Source: Leucothrix mucor DSM 2157 | GTDB lineage: Bacteria; Pseudomonadota; Gammaproteobacteria; Thiotrichales; Thiotrichaceae | Length of the DNA: 64,000 bases | NCBI RefSeq assembly: GCF_000419525.1 | Contig: NZ_ATTE01000001.1 | Span: 62,001-126,000, forward strand | Direction: 5' to 3' | Shown here: positions 35,685-44,947 of the stretch, piece by piece | Position numbering within the stretch: the stretch's first letter is position 1 | How the letters are laid out: the number at the start of each line of letters is the position of its first letter | The notes under the pieces: generated by a model | What the model was told of the DNA's origin: nothing | Database searches by the model: none | Seen by the model: the letters and a program-made list of their open reading frames with translations, nothing else | Position numbers and translations under genes: made by a program

Positions 35685-35712
35685 AAAAAGCCTCATTACT
35701 GAGGCTTTTTTA
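35685..35712. terminator. Bidirectional Rho-independent terminator
   Basis: AAAAAGCCTC, loop ATTACT, GAGGCTTTTTT between the convergent coq7 (plus) and Sel1 gene (minus). A-run and T-run on the two sides fit termination in both directions. Confidence 0.9.
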
Positions 35713-35733
35713 TTGTCTAGGATTTGAGGCTTG

Positions 35734-36927
35734 CTACTGCTGAGCCATTTTATCCAGCTGCTCTAGTGCCGTGCGTGCTCTAGGTAAGCCCTGCTTGGCG
35801 GCTCTTTGGAACCATGCTTTAGCTTGATTAAGGTCTTGCTTGACGCCGAAGCCATTGGCATACAGTGCGCCAACGCTATACTCTGCCATGGGTAGTCCTT
35901 GGTTGGCGGCTTTGCGATACCAGTTCATGGCTAGCTGATAGTTTTTGGCTTTAACGCCGATACCATCAACATAAAGATCACCCAATAGGAATTGCGAGTT
36001 CGCGAGTCCTTTCTGAGCTGATTTATTAAGCCAGTTAAAAGCCATTCCCGGGTTCTTTGCTGTGCCTTGGCCTTGTAGGTACATCAGTCCCAAGTTGTGC
36101 TGTGCCAGTGGGATATTTTTCTTAGCGGCCAGATCAAACATTTTAAAGGCCAATTGCTCATTGGCCTTGGTGCCTACGCCCTGTAAATACATGGCACCCA
36201 AGCTGTACTGTGCAGAAGGCATTCCTTTGTCGGCGGCAATTTTCATATTCCGGAAGGCTAGCTGCGGGTTCTTTCTAGTGCCTTCGCCGGTGGCGTACAT
36301 CAGGCCCAGCAAGTAGTTTGCTTCAATGGCTTTTGACTGTGCGGCTTTGTTCGCAAAGGCAAATGCTTTGGCTGGATTCTTCTTGGTACCAATACCGTTG
36401 AGGTAGCGCTCTGCCAGCATCATTTGTACATCAACCATGCCTGCATTCGCGGCTTTTTCATACCAGCCCATTGCGGCGCCTATATTCTTGGTGATGCCAT
36501 CACCTTTTTCGTACATCACACCAAGGCTGCGAAATGCATCGGGTACGCCACGCTGTGAAGCACGGTTAAACCAAAGCTGGGCTTGGTTCATGTCTTTTCG
36601 CGTGCCTTCGCCTGTGGCATAGAGTGTTCCAATTGCGAACTGTGCCAGTGGGTGGTGTTGATCAGCTGCTTTTTTGAGCCAGCTAAATGCAATCGCTGGG
36701 TTCTTTTGAACGCCGCGACCATTTAAATAGAGCTGCCCGAGAATGTATTGCCCTGCAGCATCACCTTTTTTCGCGTAATCGGATGAAATGCTGAATACTT
36801 TACGAAAGTCTTTGCTTTGATAGGCTTCTTTAAGGGCGCTATTGGGGTCTTGTCCAGCACTTATGGCATTGCCGCTTAATAGGAATAAGCTGCACACGGT
36901 GGCTGCAAGAATAATAATTTTTTTCAT
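35734..36927 (-). CDS. Periplasmic Sel1-repeat protein
   Basis: A 397-residue protein with signal peptide (IIILAATVCSLFLLSGNAIS, cut after ISA) and about nine consecutive Sel1-like repeats of 36 residues. Each has the form A.Y.LG.MY..G.GT.KN...A..W..KAA..G, from about residue 55 to 385. Such alpha-solenoids scaffold protein complexes in the envelope; some affect polysaccharide secretion or signalling. No partner can be named. It is monocistronic, 60 bp upstream of nothing obvious, with ubiK upstream on the same strand. Confidence 0.85.
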   Translation of the reverse strand: MKKIIILAATVCSLFLLSGNAISAGQDPNSALKEAYQSKDFRKVFSISSDYAKKGDAAGQYILGQLYLNGRGVQKNPAIAFSWLKKAADQHHPLAQFAIGTLYATGEGTRKDMNQAQLWFNRASQRGVPDAFRSLGVMYEKGDGITKNIGAAMGWYEKAANAGMVDVQMMLAERYLNGIGTKKNPAKAFAFANKAAQSKAIEANYLLGLMYATGEGTRKNPQLAFRNMKIAADKGMPSAQYSLGAMYLQGVGTKANEQLAFKMFDLAAKKNIPLAQHNLGLMYLQGQGTAKNPGMAFNWLNKSAQKGLANSQFLLGDLYVDGIGVKAKNYQLAMNWYRKAANQGLPMAEYSVGALYANGFGVKQDLNQAKAWFQRAAKQGLPRARTALEQLDKMAQQ

Positions 36928-36987
36928 AATAAAGTCTGCTGTAAAAGGCCGTTAATATTTATTTTGCTATTGTTTTTAGGCGTTCTT

Positions 36988-37239
36988 TCAAGAGGATGAC
37001 TTTGATGCCTCAAGTTCGCTGACGCGTTGCTCCAGTTGCTCAAGTTTTTCTCTTGTACGTCTTAGGACAGCAGTCTGAACATCAAATTCCTCACGAGTGA
37101 CTAAATTCATTTTGCGCAATCCACTTTCAAGTCCCGACTTTAAGTTGGACTCGATATCTTTTTGAGTGGCTTGTAGCGGTTCTGGAATAAGGGAGGCGAG
37201 GCGTTTACTGAGTTGGTCTAGCTGATCAAGAGGATCCAT
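36988..37239 (-). CDS. ubiK: Ubiquinone biosynthesis accessory factor UbiK (YqiC family)
   Basis: An 83-residue coiled-coil protein: amphipathic N-terminus (LDQLDQLSKRLASLIPEPLQ) and a C-terminal coiled coil (REEFDVQTAVLRRTREKLEQ, LEQRVSELEA), the BMFP domain. UbiK trimers assist the UbiJ-containing ubiquinone-synthesis complex. It lies a short distance from coq7 (35 kb). The start is the ATG at 37237-37239, with a Shine-Dalgarno-like GGAAC nearby. Confidence 0.88.
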   Translation of the reverse strand: MDPLDQLDQLSKRLASLIPEPLQATQKDIESNLKSGLESGLRKMNLVTREEFDVQTAVLRRTREKLEQLEQRVSELEASKSSS

Positions 37240-37328
37240 CGAAGTTGTTCCAAAGTTATTTTTTTAACAGTGGCATTCTAAAGGGAATCAGCTGGATAAT
37301 GAAATGAGATTTTCGTAATGCGGGAATT

Positions 37329-37372
37329 TTAAGCTCAACCCGATCAACAGAAAGTGATCAGGTTGAGCTTAA
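37329..37372 (-). terminator. Long hairpin after the outer-membrane protein gene
   Basis: TTAAGCTCAACC (37329-37340) with GGTTGAGCTTAA (37361-37372), extended by GATCA/TGATC, makes a stem of about 17 bp with one bulge, 8 bp after the stop at 37380. A U-tract is lacking; an AAAATT stretch follows. Confidence 0.55.
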
Positions 37373-37379
37373 TGTGGCG

Positions 37380-37940
37380 TTAAAGCATTTTAACGCGGGT
37401 GAATAAACGAGTTTCAGTTTGGTCACCATCGCTTGCGAGTCCAGCACCGACTTGAATCTTTTCATCAATATCGTAAAGTGCGCTTGCTGTTCCGCTAACG
37501 CCAGTGCCTTCGTCCGCATTGGAAAATAGCAGATCAATGCCGCCTTCCAGTTCAATGGCATCACTTAATTGGAAGCGAGCGCCAAAGCCCACGTTAACCG
37601 TTTGGTGTGAACCGCTGTCATCTTTTCCATGTTTGAAGCCAGCACGAGAGTAGTAGTCCATATCTTCGGAGCTTGGCTTGTAAGCGCCAATTCCGACACT
37701 GATCTCATTAGCAGTCGCATTGCTGGTGATATCGGTTTTAACGCCACCGGTGATGTAGTGATTGTTGTTTATTTCCATTGAGCCACTAGCGGCAAGACTA
37801 GTGTAGGATTCATCATCTTCATTAGTGGATGAAATTCCGACTTCATAAAAGTCGTAATTAAAATTGCTTTCGGCCATGGCGATAGGGCTTAAAAGGGCGC
37901 CCGCCAGCATGGCGCTTAGTACAGTATTTTTCGAGGGCAT
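37380..37940 (-). CDS. Small outer-membrane beta-barrel-like protein
   Basis: A 186-residue protein with a clear signal (MPSKNTVLSAMLAGALLSPI, cut after AMA). The rest alternates hydrophobic and polar residues in short strands, for example EVGISSTNEDDESYTSLAAS, QTVNVGFGARFQLSDAIELE, and ends in KML after RLFTRV. This pattern suggests an eight-stranded barrel of the YfaZ or OmpA-like kind. I cannot assign a family. The ATG at 37938-37940, with AAGG upstream, is preferred over an ATG 24 bp upstream. Confidence 0.65.
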   Translation of the reverse strand: MPSKNTVLSAMLAGALLSPIAMAESNFNYDFYEVGISSTNEDDESYTSLAASGSMEINNNHYITGGVKTDITSNATANEISVGIGAYKPSSEDMDYYSRAGFKHGKDDSGSHQTVNVGFGARFQLSDAIELEGGIDLLFSNADEGTGVSGTASALYDIDEKIQVGAGLASDGDQTETRLFTRVKML

Positions 37941-38060
37941 TAGGTCGTACCTTTTTGTTATCATTGTCGAGGTATGACCTAATCATAGCCAGTTTCGTTC
38001 GCTGGCTGCACTTATTTGTGGATAAGTGGCTGCACCGTATAACCGAAATCTGGGGATTTA

Positions 38061-39278
38061 CTAAGCTTTGTAAGTGCGCTCTACGTAGTCTTCTACTAGC
38101 TTCTGGAACTCTTGGGCGATGTGCTCCCCTTTAAGGGTCACAGTCTTCACGCCATCCTCATAGACCGGTGCGACCGGGCTTTCGCCAGTGCCGGGTAGGC
38201 TGATGCCAATGTTAGCGTGCTTGCTTTCACCAGGGCCATTGACTACGCAGCCCATCACCGCGACAGACATGCTTTCAACACCAGGGTGGTCAGCTTTCCA
38301 GTGGGGCATTTGGTGGCGCAAGTAGGACTGGATGTCTTCAGCTAAATGCTGAAAATATTCGCTGGAAGTTCGGCCGCAGCCTGGGCAAGCAACTACTTGT
38401 GGAGTAAATGAGCGCAGTCCCATGCTTTGCAGGATTTCCTGACCAACAATGACTTCTTTCTCACGCGGCGCGCCAGGTTCCGGTGTTAGTGAGATGCGAA
38501 TGGTGTCGCCGATACCTTCCTGTAGCAGCACTGAGAGGGCAGCTGTGGAGGCGACAATGCCTTTACTGCCCATGCCTGCTTCAGTAAGGCCGAGATGTAG
38601 TGGGTAGTCGCAGAGCCTAGATAAGTCTCTATATGTGTGAATCAAGCCTTGTACACCGCTGAGCTTGCAGGAAATGATAATTTTATCGTTAGCTAATCCG
38701 TAGGACTCCGCTTTGCGAGCACTGCCAAGTGCAGACTCGATCAATGCGTCATGCTGAACTGCCATTAAATCACGTGGTGTTGCCAGTTTGGCATTTTCAT
38801 CCAGCATACGCGCTAACAGCTCTTGGTCTAGCGAGCCCCAATTCACACCAATGCGAACCGGTTTGTCGTACTTGCAGGCAAATTCGATCATGCTGGCAAA
38901 CTGCTCATCGCGCTTTTTACCACGGCCTACATTGCCGGGATTAATCCGAAATTTTGATAAAGCCTGTGCGCATTCTGGTACTGCAGTTAAGAGCTTGTGA
39001 CCATTGAAGTGGAAGTCTCCCACCAGTGGCACATCGCAATTGATCTTATCCAAGCGCTCGCGAATTTCCGGAACTGCTTGGGCAGACTCCAGATTATTCA
39101 CGGTAATCCTAACCAGTTCCGAGCCTGCTTTAGCAAGTTCAGCGATCTGCTTTACCGTTCTGACAACATCCGCTGTATCAGTATTGGTCATCGACTGAAC
39201 AACGACTGGCGCATCGCCACCAACAGTGACGTTGCCGATCATGACAGGAACAGTTTTATGGCGCTGGATAGAGTGCAT
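38061..39278 (-). CDS. ispG: 4-hydroxy-3-methylbut-2-en-1-yl diphosphate synthase (IspG)
   Basis: Iron-sulfur enzyme of the MEP isoprenoid pathway. The 405-residue protein has the two-domain bacterial form: an N-terminal TIM-barrel region ([48 protein letters not shown]) and the C-terminal cluster domain with [12 protein letters not shown] and [18 protein letters not shown]. It is 6 bp from the tolC-like gene upstream. The supplier of isoprenoids for ubiquinone (coq7, ubiK) is thus nearby. Confidence 0.97.
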   Translation of the reverse strand: MHSIQRHKTVPVMIGNVTVGGDAPVVVQSMTNTDTADVVRTVKQIAELAKAGSELVRITVNNLESAQAVPEIRERLDKINCDVPLVGDFHFNGHKLLTAVPECAQALSKFRINPGNVGRGKKRDEQFASMIEFACKYDKPVRIGVNWGSLDQELLARMLDENAKLATPRDLMAVQHDALIESALGSARKAESYGLANDKIIISCKLSGVQGLIHTYRDLSRLCDYPLHLGLTEAGMGSKGIVASTAALSVLLQEGIGDTIRISLTPEPGAPREKEVIVGQEILQSMGLRSFTPQVVACPGCGRTSSEYFQHLAEDIQSYLRHQMPHWKADHPGVESMSVAVMGCVVNGPGESKHANIGISLPGTGESPVAPVYEDGVKTVTLKGEHIAQEFQKLVEDYVERTYKA

Positions 39279-39284
39279 ATTAAA

Positions 39285-40649
39285 TTATTCTGCTGGTTTC
39301 AGTGGTGCAAAAGTGGTGCTGCTGGAGCGATTCAGAATGCGTGATAGCGATGCTAAATCTTGCTCTGACAAAGTGCCCGCCGCTTGCTTTAAGCGAATAG
39401 TATTTAGTAAAAAGGTGTAGCGTGCCGAGGAGTAATTACGCTGTGCGCTATAGGTGCCGCGTAAAGAGTTTAATACGTCAACCGCTGTTCTGGTACCAAC
39501 CCGGAATCCTTCCTGAGTTGCTTTGTCCGCGACTTCATTGGACTCTAAAGAGCGCTTCAGGGCTTGGAGCTGGGATAAGCCCGTGATGATATTTAGGTAG
39601 TAAGTGCGAACGCTCTGAGTCGCTGTGCGTTTACTTGATTCGAGTTCTTGTAGTGCCTTGTGGAAGTTATAACGCGCTTCGCGAATTGCAGCATCGGCAT
39701 TACCTGCATCGTATAATGACATACTGAATTGGATGCCAAGACTGGCACTTACAGATTCTGAGTCGGAGGTGTTTTTACCTCGGGAGATGCTGCCATCATG
39801 ATTGGCAAAGAAATCCAGTGTTGGTTTTTTTCCGGCACGAGCGATATCGACGCTTTTCTGGGCGATCTCAACGGCATACTGTGCCACTTTGATGCTTTTA
39901 TTGTTTTGTAGTGCTGCATCGGTCCAAGCTTTGATGTCCTTGGGGGCAGGCACAACCAGTGGCGTGTTGTCTGATGCGCCACGTAAAATCTTATAATAGC
40001 GCCCAGTCAGTGTTTGTAAGCTTTCCAGTGCGATTTCGACGTTTTGGTCAGCAAGCGCTACATTGGCTCGTGCTTCGTCGTATCTTGCTTGCGACTCTTT
40101 CACGTCGGTGATGGCTGAGCGTCCAGCTTCGAAGTACGCTTTAACCTGATTGTACTGTCGCTCAATGGCTACTGCTTCTGAGCGTGAAAACTCGGCAGAA
40201 TCACGAGCATTTAAATAGCTAAAATACGCTTCGGCAACTCGGGAGATAAGATTTTGTTGTTGCGCTAGCAATGACTCTTGAGCTTGGGCAATAACAATAT
40301 CGGTTTGTGCAATTTGTTCATTAATCTGGCGGCGGTACAGCGGCTTGGTCAGGCTCAGCGAATAAGCTGAGTTCGCAAGTCCTGCGCCAGTGTCAGTGTA
40401 GTTAGTCCAAGACTGACTTAATGTGTAACTTGAGCTGCCCGATAACTTAACAGATGGCCTTAAGGCGGCAAGAGCCTGAGGGCGTTTTTCCAAGGTGGCC
40501 AGGTAGCCGGCTTCAGCAGCACTAATTTGCGGGTCGCTTTCTTTAGCCTGCATGTACACGGTTAATAAGTCTTCAGCGTTAGCCGTTTGGGCAAGAGAAA
40601 TCGTAAGCAGGCCTAATGCAGCCAGTCCGATTCTGAGGTTTATTGTCAT
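39285..40649 (-). CDS. tolC: TolC-family outer-membrane channel protein
   Basis: An outer-membrane efflux/type I secretion channel. The 454-residue protein has a signal peptide (IGLAALGLLTISLAQTANAE) and the two OEP-type coiled-coil repeats: KPLYRRQINEQIAQTDIVIA, AYFEAGRSAITDVKESQARY and, in the second half, YNFHKALQELESSKRTATQS and GFRVGTRTAVDVLNSLRGTY. This is the TolC subtype rather than the lipoprotein NodT subtype. No inner-membrane pump or adaptor adjoins it. ATG at 40647-40649 is preferred to TTG at 40679. Confidence 0.92.
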   Translation of the reverse strand: MTINLRIGLAALGLLTISLAQTANAEDLLTVYMQAKESDPQISAAEAGYLATLEKRPQALAALRPSVKLSGSSSYTLSQSWTNYTDTGAGLANSAYSLSLTKPLYRRQINEQIAQTDIVIAQAQESLLAQQQNLISRVAEAYFSYLNARDSAEFSRSEAVAIERQYNQVKAYFEAGRSAITDVKESQARYDEARANVALADQNVEIALESLQTLTGRYYKILRGASDNTPLVVPAPKDIKAWTDAALQNNKSIKVAQYAVEIAQKSVDIARAGKKPTLDFFANHDGSISRGKNTSDSESVSASLGIQFSMSLYDAGNADAAIREARYNFHKALQELESSKRTATQSVRTYYLNIITGLSQLQALKRSLESNEVADKATQEGFRVGTRTAVDVLNSLRGTYSAQRNYSSARYTFLLNTIRLKQAAGTLSEQDLASLSRILNRSSSTTFAPLKPAE

Positions 40650-40809
40650 TGTCTGAACACCATTTTTGAATAATTCCAACTACTTTGGGGGAGTACCTTA
40701 GGTAATTGCGAAGAAATTGCAAACCGATTTTACTGGATCTTTACATCGAGTAAACATATTTATGATAACGGGCACATTACAGAAAGTTGTGTTTTGGCTA
40801 GATTTTTCG

Positions 40810-41730
40810 CTAGTGCAGCAATTCTCTGGCCAGTGTGGCATCTTTTTGTATCTGCTCTCGAAGTGCCGAGAAGTCGGCAAACCGTTGCTCAGGTCGGATG
40901 AATGTTTCTAGCTCCACTTCAATATGCCGGCCATATACCGACTCATCAAAGTCAAAAACATGAACTTCCAAGCGCGTTTCAGTGCCGCCAACCGTTGGGC
41001 GATTGCCAAGGTTAGCAACACCTTTGAGGATCTGGTTGTTGATTCCATGTAGTTTGATCGCGTAGACGCCTTTGGCCGCCGCGATATTGTCTTGAATGCG
41101 TAAATTCATAGTTGGGAAGTTGATGGTGCGCCCTAGCTTATTGCCATGACGAACCCGGCCACTTAATGTGTAGCTACGTCCGAGCAGTTTGCGGGCAGCT
41201 TCCATTTCCCCTTGCTGTAAGTGGTGCCTGATTCGGGTGCTGCTAATGCGTCCCTGTTCATCACTGCAAGTTTGGTTGTTACTTACCAGCATGCCGTGTT
41301 TGCTGCCCATGGATTGTAGTAATTCGTAATTACCTTGTCGGTTGCTACCAAAGCAAAAATCATCGCCAACAACTAATGAGCGAACTTTGAAGTGATTAAT
41401 GAGCGCATCCTGTACAAATGGCTCCGGTGGCATATTTGCAAATGCTTCGTTAAATCTTAAACATAGGAAGTGATCGATTCCAAGCTGCTCCAGCTGTTTC
41501 ACTTTGTCACGAAAAGGGGAGATGCGCAGAGCTTTCTCCGCAGAGAAGTGCTCAATCGGCAGCGGTTCAAAGCTAATGATCACCTTCGGGAGTTGGTGCT
41601 GCGTTGCTTGCTCAGTCAGCTGCTGAATAATACGTTGATGCCCCAAATGCAGGCCATCGAAGTTACCAATGGTTGCTACACAGCCATTCTCAAGTGACTC
41701 AATGGATGTAATGTCGCGTGTCAGATGCAT
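40810..41730 (-). CDS. ribF: Bifunctional riboflavin kinase / FAD synthetase
   Basis: Makes FMN and FAD from riboflavin. The N-terminal nucleotidyltransferase domain has VATIGNFDGLHLGHQRIIQQ, GDDFCFGSNRQGNYELL and SSTRIRHHLQQGEM; the C-terminal riboflavin kinase domain has GRVRHGNKLGRTINFPTMNL and GVANLGNRPTVGG. 306 residues is typical. trmL lies 9 bp upstream on the same strand. A FMN riboswitch leader is not visible. Confidence 0.96.
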   Translation of the reverse strand: MHLTRDITSIESLENGCVATIGNFDGLHLGHQRIIQQLTEQATQHQLPKVIISFEPLPIEHFSAEKALRISPFRDKVKQLEQLGIDHFLCLRFNEAFANMPPEPFVQDALINHFKVRSLVVGDDFCFGSNRQGNYELLQSMGSKHGMLVSNNQTCSDEQGRISSTRIRHHLQQGEMEAARKLLGRSYTLSGRVRHGNKLGRTINFPTMNLRIQDNIAAAKGVYAIKLHGINNQILKGVANLGNRPTVGGTETRLEVHVFDFDESVYGRHIEVELETFIRPEQRFADFSALREQIQKDATLARELLH

Positions 41731-41739
41731 GGGATCAGT

Positions 41740-42204
41740 TTACCGTAATCCAGAAAAATTGTGTTGTCTGAGTGCTTCATAGGTCGCAATAGCGACTGTA
41801 TTTGACAGATTAAGGCTGCGGCTGCCGGCTATCATCGGGAGCCTGAGTAGCTGCTCTGAGGGTAGGGTGTCCATCACTGGCTCTGGAATGCCACGAGTTT
41901 CAGGTCCAAATAGCAGGACATCATTTGCCTGAAACTTGGCATCACTGTAGTTAAGTGTCGCCTTGGTGCTGAAAGCAAAAATGCGACTGGCTTGATGCTC
42001 TTGGTAGAAGCTCTCCCAAGATTCATGCTCGCGCACTTGCATTAAATCCCGATAATCCAGACCCGCGCGGCGCAGCTGTTTTGTTTCCATGCTGAAGCCC
42101 AGTGGGTGAATCAAGTGTAAAATGCAGCCGGTATTAGCACACAGGCGAATAATATTGCCGGTGTTGGGGGGAATCTCGGGCTGATATAAGGCGATTTGAA
42201 ACAT
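41740..42204 (-). CDS. trmL: tRNA (cytidine(34)-2'-O)-methyltransferase
   Basis: Methylates the ribose of the wobble base in tRNA-Leu isoacceptors. The 154-residue SPOUT enzyme has [54 protein letters not shown] and [20 protein letters not shown], the trefoil-knot S-adenosylmethionine site. It is upstream of ribF in the same direction. Confidence 0.96.
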   Translation of the reverse strand: MFQIALYQPEIPPNTGNIIRLCANTGCILHLIHPLGFSMETKQLRRAGLDYRDLMQVREHESWESFYQEHQASRIFAFSTKATLNYSDAKFQANDVLLFGPETRGIPEPVMDTLPSEQLLRLPMIAGSRSLNLSNTVAIATYEALRQHNFSGLR

Positions 42205-42320
42205 GGTTATCCGGTCAGTTTAATGCAGGTGGCTAGCATACAGGATTTTTTGTGAGAGACATAAAACCTGAGTGACTTTGACGCTAGGATAATTAAATCA
42301 AAAATAATTGAAAAATTTTA

Positions 42321-42349
42321 TTGACAGATCCTCGGATAAACGTTTTAAT
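42321..42349 (+). promoter_or_regulatory. Promoter of tRNA-Phe
   Basis: TTGACA (42321-42326), 17 bp, TTTAAT (42344-42349), then the GC-rich AGCGCC discriminator before the start. Consensus -35 and GC discriminator are typical of stringently controlled stable-RNA promoters. Confidence 0.75.
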
Positions 42350-42364
42350 AGCGCCTCTTTTGCG

Positions 42365-42440
<76 letters not shown>

Positions 42441-42665
42441 AAAGAAAATCTCGCAAAATTTCTTACACCAGTTCTGGTTGTCACACGTTATCTCCATCTA
42501 GTTTCATCAAATAACTAAGAATCAATTTCTTAGTAAATAATCACCACTTATCGCCAATTCACTTCAATAAATCACTGCATTCGTTTGGATGCTGTTGAAT
42601 TTCATGGCAATATCGTCTCTATTTGATGCTCACAAAAACCAAAGCTTTATTGGTTCGGAGAATAA

Positions 42666-44876
42666 ATGCAACTTACACAAACACTCTCATCTAAATTATT
42701 GATGGCTTGCCTGCTATTGGGTTTTGCCGGACAGGCTGCTGCAAAGTACGACCCTAATCCTCGGCTTGGTTCTAATGTGGGTAGTCCGGATAAAATGACG
42801 GCGTCCATTCCATTTACCGATATCTTCAAAAGCGCTACTGGTTGGTATACCTCCTGTGAATTTGATTGGCGCCAAAAAGTAGGCATCGATCCGGGTTGTA
42901 CGCAACAGATGGCGTTTAATACCCGTGAGCAAAAGCTTCTGGACTTAGATCCAAATGGCTGGGTTCGCTCGTTACCAACACCAGAACAATCACCAATTTT
43001 TACTAGTGTTACGAGTAGCTGGAATTTGCCGGATAGTTTTCCGACAGGTCGCTATGTGGTGCTATATGAAGGGCAGGGTGTTATCAAGCTAACTGGTGAC
43101 CTCAAAGTTGTTGCGAACCATCAGGGGCGAATGGTCTTTGATTTGGCATCACCGAAGCGTAACTTGCGCTTGAATATTTCACAGATTAATCCTGCTAATT
43201 ACTTGCGCAATCTTAAAATTGTCCCGATTCAGTATGAGGCAACTCACGCGCGGACAATTTTTAATCCAGACTATATTGCGCGTATGGCACCATTTCATTC
43301 CTTGCGTTACATGCCATGGACTAACCCTCGCGGCAATGATGCTGAAGAATGGAATCAGCGCGTACCGCTAGGGAATGCGCATTACACCGGACCAAAGGGT
43401 GTACCTGCTGAGCGCATGATTGACCTGTCGAATGCAACTGATACTGCGCCTTGGATTAGTGTGCCTTATAAGGCCAGCGATGATTATATGCGTCAGTACG
43501 CGCGCATGGTGAAGTCACGCTTGCGTCGTAATCAGAAGGTTTATCTCGAATACTCCAATGAAATGTGGAATGTGATCTTCCCTGGTACGACTTATGCCGC
43601 ACGTAAGGCGGATAAGCTTTGGAATTTCCCCTACAAAGAAAAGAACTCCTACCAGCGCCGTGTATCAATGGCTGCTAACTGGTATGCAAAGCGTACTGTT
43701 GAAATGTGTCAAATCTGGAAGAAGGAATTTGGCAATGAAAGTGGTCGGGTCGTGTGTATTTTGGCCTCTCAATCTTCTGCTCCTTGGGCGGGTAAAGAAA
43801 CTTTAGATTGTCCGCTTTGGAAAGAGGCGAATGGCTGCGGTCGTTATGTAGACGCCTATGCGATTGGTCCTTATTTCGGGGATTATATTGCCCGTAAAGA
43901 GCATCGTGAAACCGTTAAAAGCTGGTTGCGTGATCCGGATGGTGGCATGAATCGTCTATTTACCGAGATTGAGCGCGGAGGCATGGTTGATAAAGAAACC
44001 GGTGGTGGATCAGTTGCACTGACGATGAATTCTTACGTAAAGCAGAATGTGGCATTGGCGCAGAAGTATGGTTTACCACTAATGGCTTATGAGGCGGGGC
44101 AACATTTGATTCGTTTTGATCCGCCGCACACGGTAAAAGATCCTGCAGTGTTAAATCTGTTTATGAGTGCTCAGAAGCACCCAAGAATGCGCGCAGCATA
44201 CCAGCGTTATTTAAATGGCTGGAATCAGGCCACGCGTGGTGGTTTGATGATGCATTATTATGGTATCGGTGCGCCAACTCAGAAGAACTTCTTCTCAATG
44301 TTGGATCATTCTCGTCAGCCAAGTACGCCAAAGTATCAAGCGTTGATGGATTATCTGGGTGCGCCAGCAAACTATGCGCCAGTTGTGCGTACTGCGCCGG
44401 TGCCAATGGCTCCTGTGGCGCGTGCTCCCGCTCCAGCAGTGCGGGCTCCGGCACCTGTTCCCGTTGCGCCAGTAGTGCGTCGTCCGGCGGCTCCGCAGCA
44501 GCCTGTTGTGAGTGCGCCGGCGGCACCAGCAGGTGTTGCGATTAGTGGTACGGGTGTGCGTGGTTGGGCTATTACTGGTAATAGCGCTATCTCACCAGCG
44601 ATTAAGCTCAATGGAAATCGCCGTCACGAGCTGTCGGTGCTTTGGCAGTTTGCTAATCTGCAGTTAACGGGGCGTGAATACTTCCATATTTTTGCAATCG
44701 ATGTGCGTGGTGGTCGCAAATTGTTGATGAAGCAAACGACTACCGATATGGCTGAGGTTGGTGAAATGGCGCAGATTTATGTTGAAGACATCAGTCGTTA
44801 TGTGGGGCCGCCAATCCGATTGCAGCTTGAAGTAAGCCCAGGTTTGCAGGTTGTTGTTGAAGACGTTAATTTCTAA
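42666..44876 (+). CDS. Secreted glycosidase-like protein with Ala/Pro linker and C-terminal domain
   Basis: A 736-residue protein with a signal peptide (LLMACLLLGFAGQAAA, cut near 26). The body (about 30-565) looks like a TIM-barrel glycoside hydrolase. YLEYSNEMWN (Glu299, like the acid/base NE of clan GH-A enzymes) and PLMAYEAGQH (Glu476, candidate nucleophile) are at the expected ends of strands. A linker rich in Ala, Pro, Val and Arg (about 567-622) leads to a C-terminal domain of about 110 residues. GGAG before the ATG fits the start. I do not recognise a CAZy family; cellulose-like or other polysaccharide is a guess. It is monocistronic and ends in a strong terminator. Confidence 0.7.
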   Translation: MQLTQTLSSKLLMACLLLGFAGQAAAKYDPNPRLGSNVGSPDKMTASIPFTDIFKSATGWYTSCEFDWRQKVGIDPGCTQQMAFNTREQKLLDLDPNGWVRSLPTPEQSPIFTSVTSSWNLPDSFPTGRYVVLYEGQGVIKLTGDLKVVANHQGRMVFDLASPKRNLRLNISQINPANYLRNLKIVPIQYEATHARTIFNPDYIARMAPFHSLRYMPWTNPRGNDAEEWNQRVPLGNAHYTGPKGVPAERMIDLSNATDTAPWISVPYKASDDYMRQYARMVKSRLRRNQKVYLEYSNEMWNVIFPGTTYAARKADKLWNFPYKEKNSYQRRVSMAANWYAKRTVEMCQIWKKEFGNESGRVVCILASQSSAPWAGKETLDCPLWKEANGCGRYVDAYAIGPYFGDYIARKEHRETVKSWLRDPDGGMNRLFTEIERGGMVDKETGGGSVALTMNSYVKQNVALAQKYGLPLMAYEAGQHLIRFDPPHTVKDPAVLNLFMSAQKHPRMRAAYQRYLNGWNQATRGGLMMHYYGIGAPTQKNFFSMLDHSRQPSTPKYQALMDYLGAPANYAPVVRTAPVPMAPVARAPAPAVRAPAPVPVAPVVRRPAAPQQPVVSAPAAPAGVAISGTGVRGWAITGNSAISPAIKLNGNRRHELSVLWQFANLQLTGREYFHIFAIDVRGGRKLLMKQTTTDMAEVGEMAQIYVEDISRYVGPPIRLQLEVSPGLQVVVEDVNF

Positions 44877-44897
44877 ACGTCGCTAATCTGTAAGCAC

Positions 44898-44927
44898 AAA
44901 AAAGCCGACTTGATGTCGGCTTTTTTT
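44898..44927. terminator. Bidirectional Rho-independent terminator
   Basis: AAAAAAGCCGAC, loop TTGAT, GTCGGCTTTTTTT lies between the convergent glycosidase-like gene and sseB. Confidence 0.92.
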
Positions 44928-44947
44928 ATGCCTGAGAAAAGAGGTGT

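Noticed and set aside
44161-44611. Minus-strand open frames opposite the Ala/Pro linker of the glycosidase-like gene (44161-44526, 44372-44611)
   Set aside because: They are shadows of the GC-rich linker codons with compositional bias.
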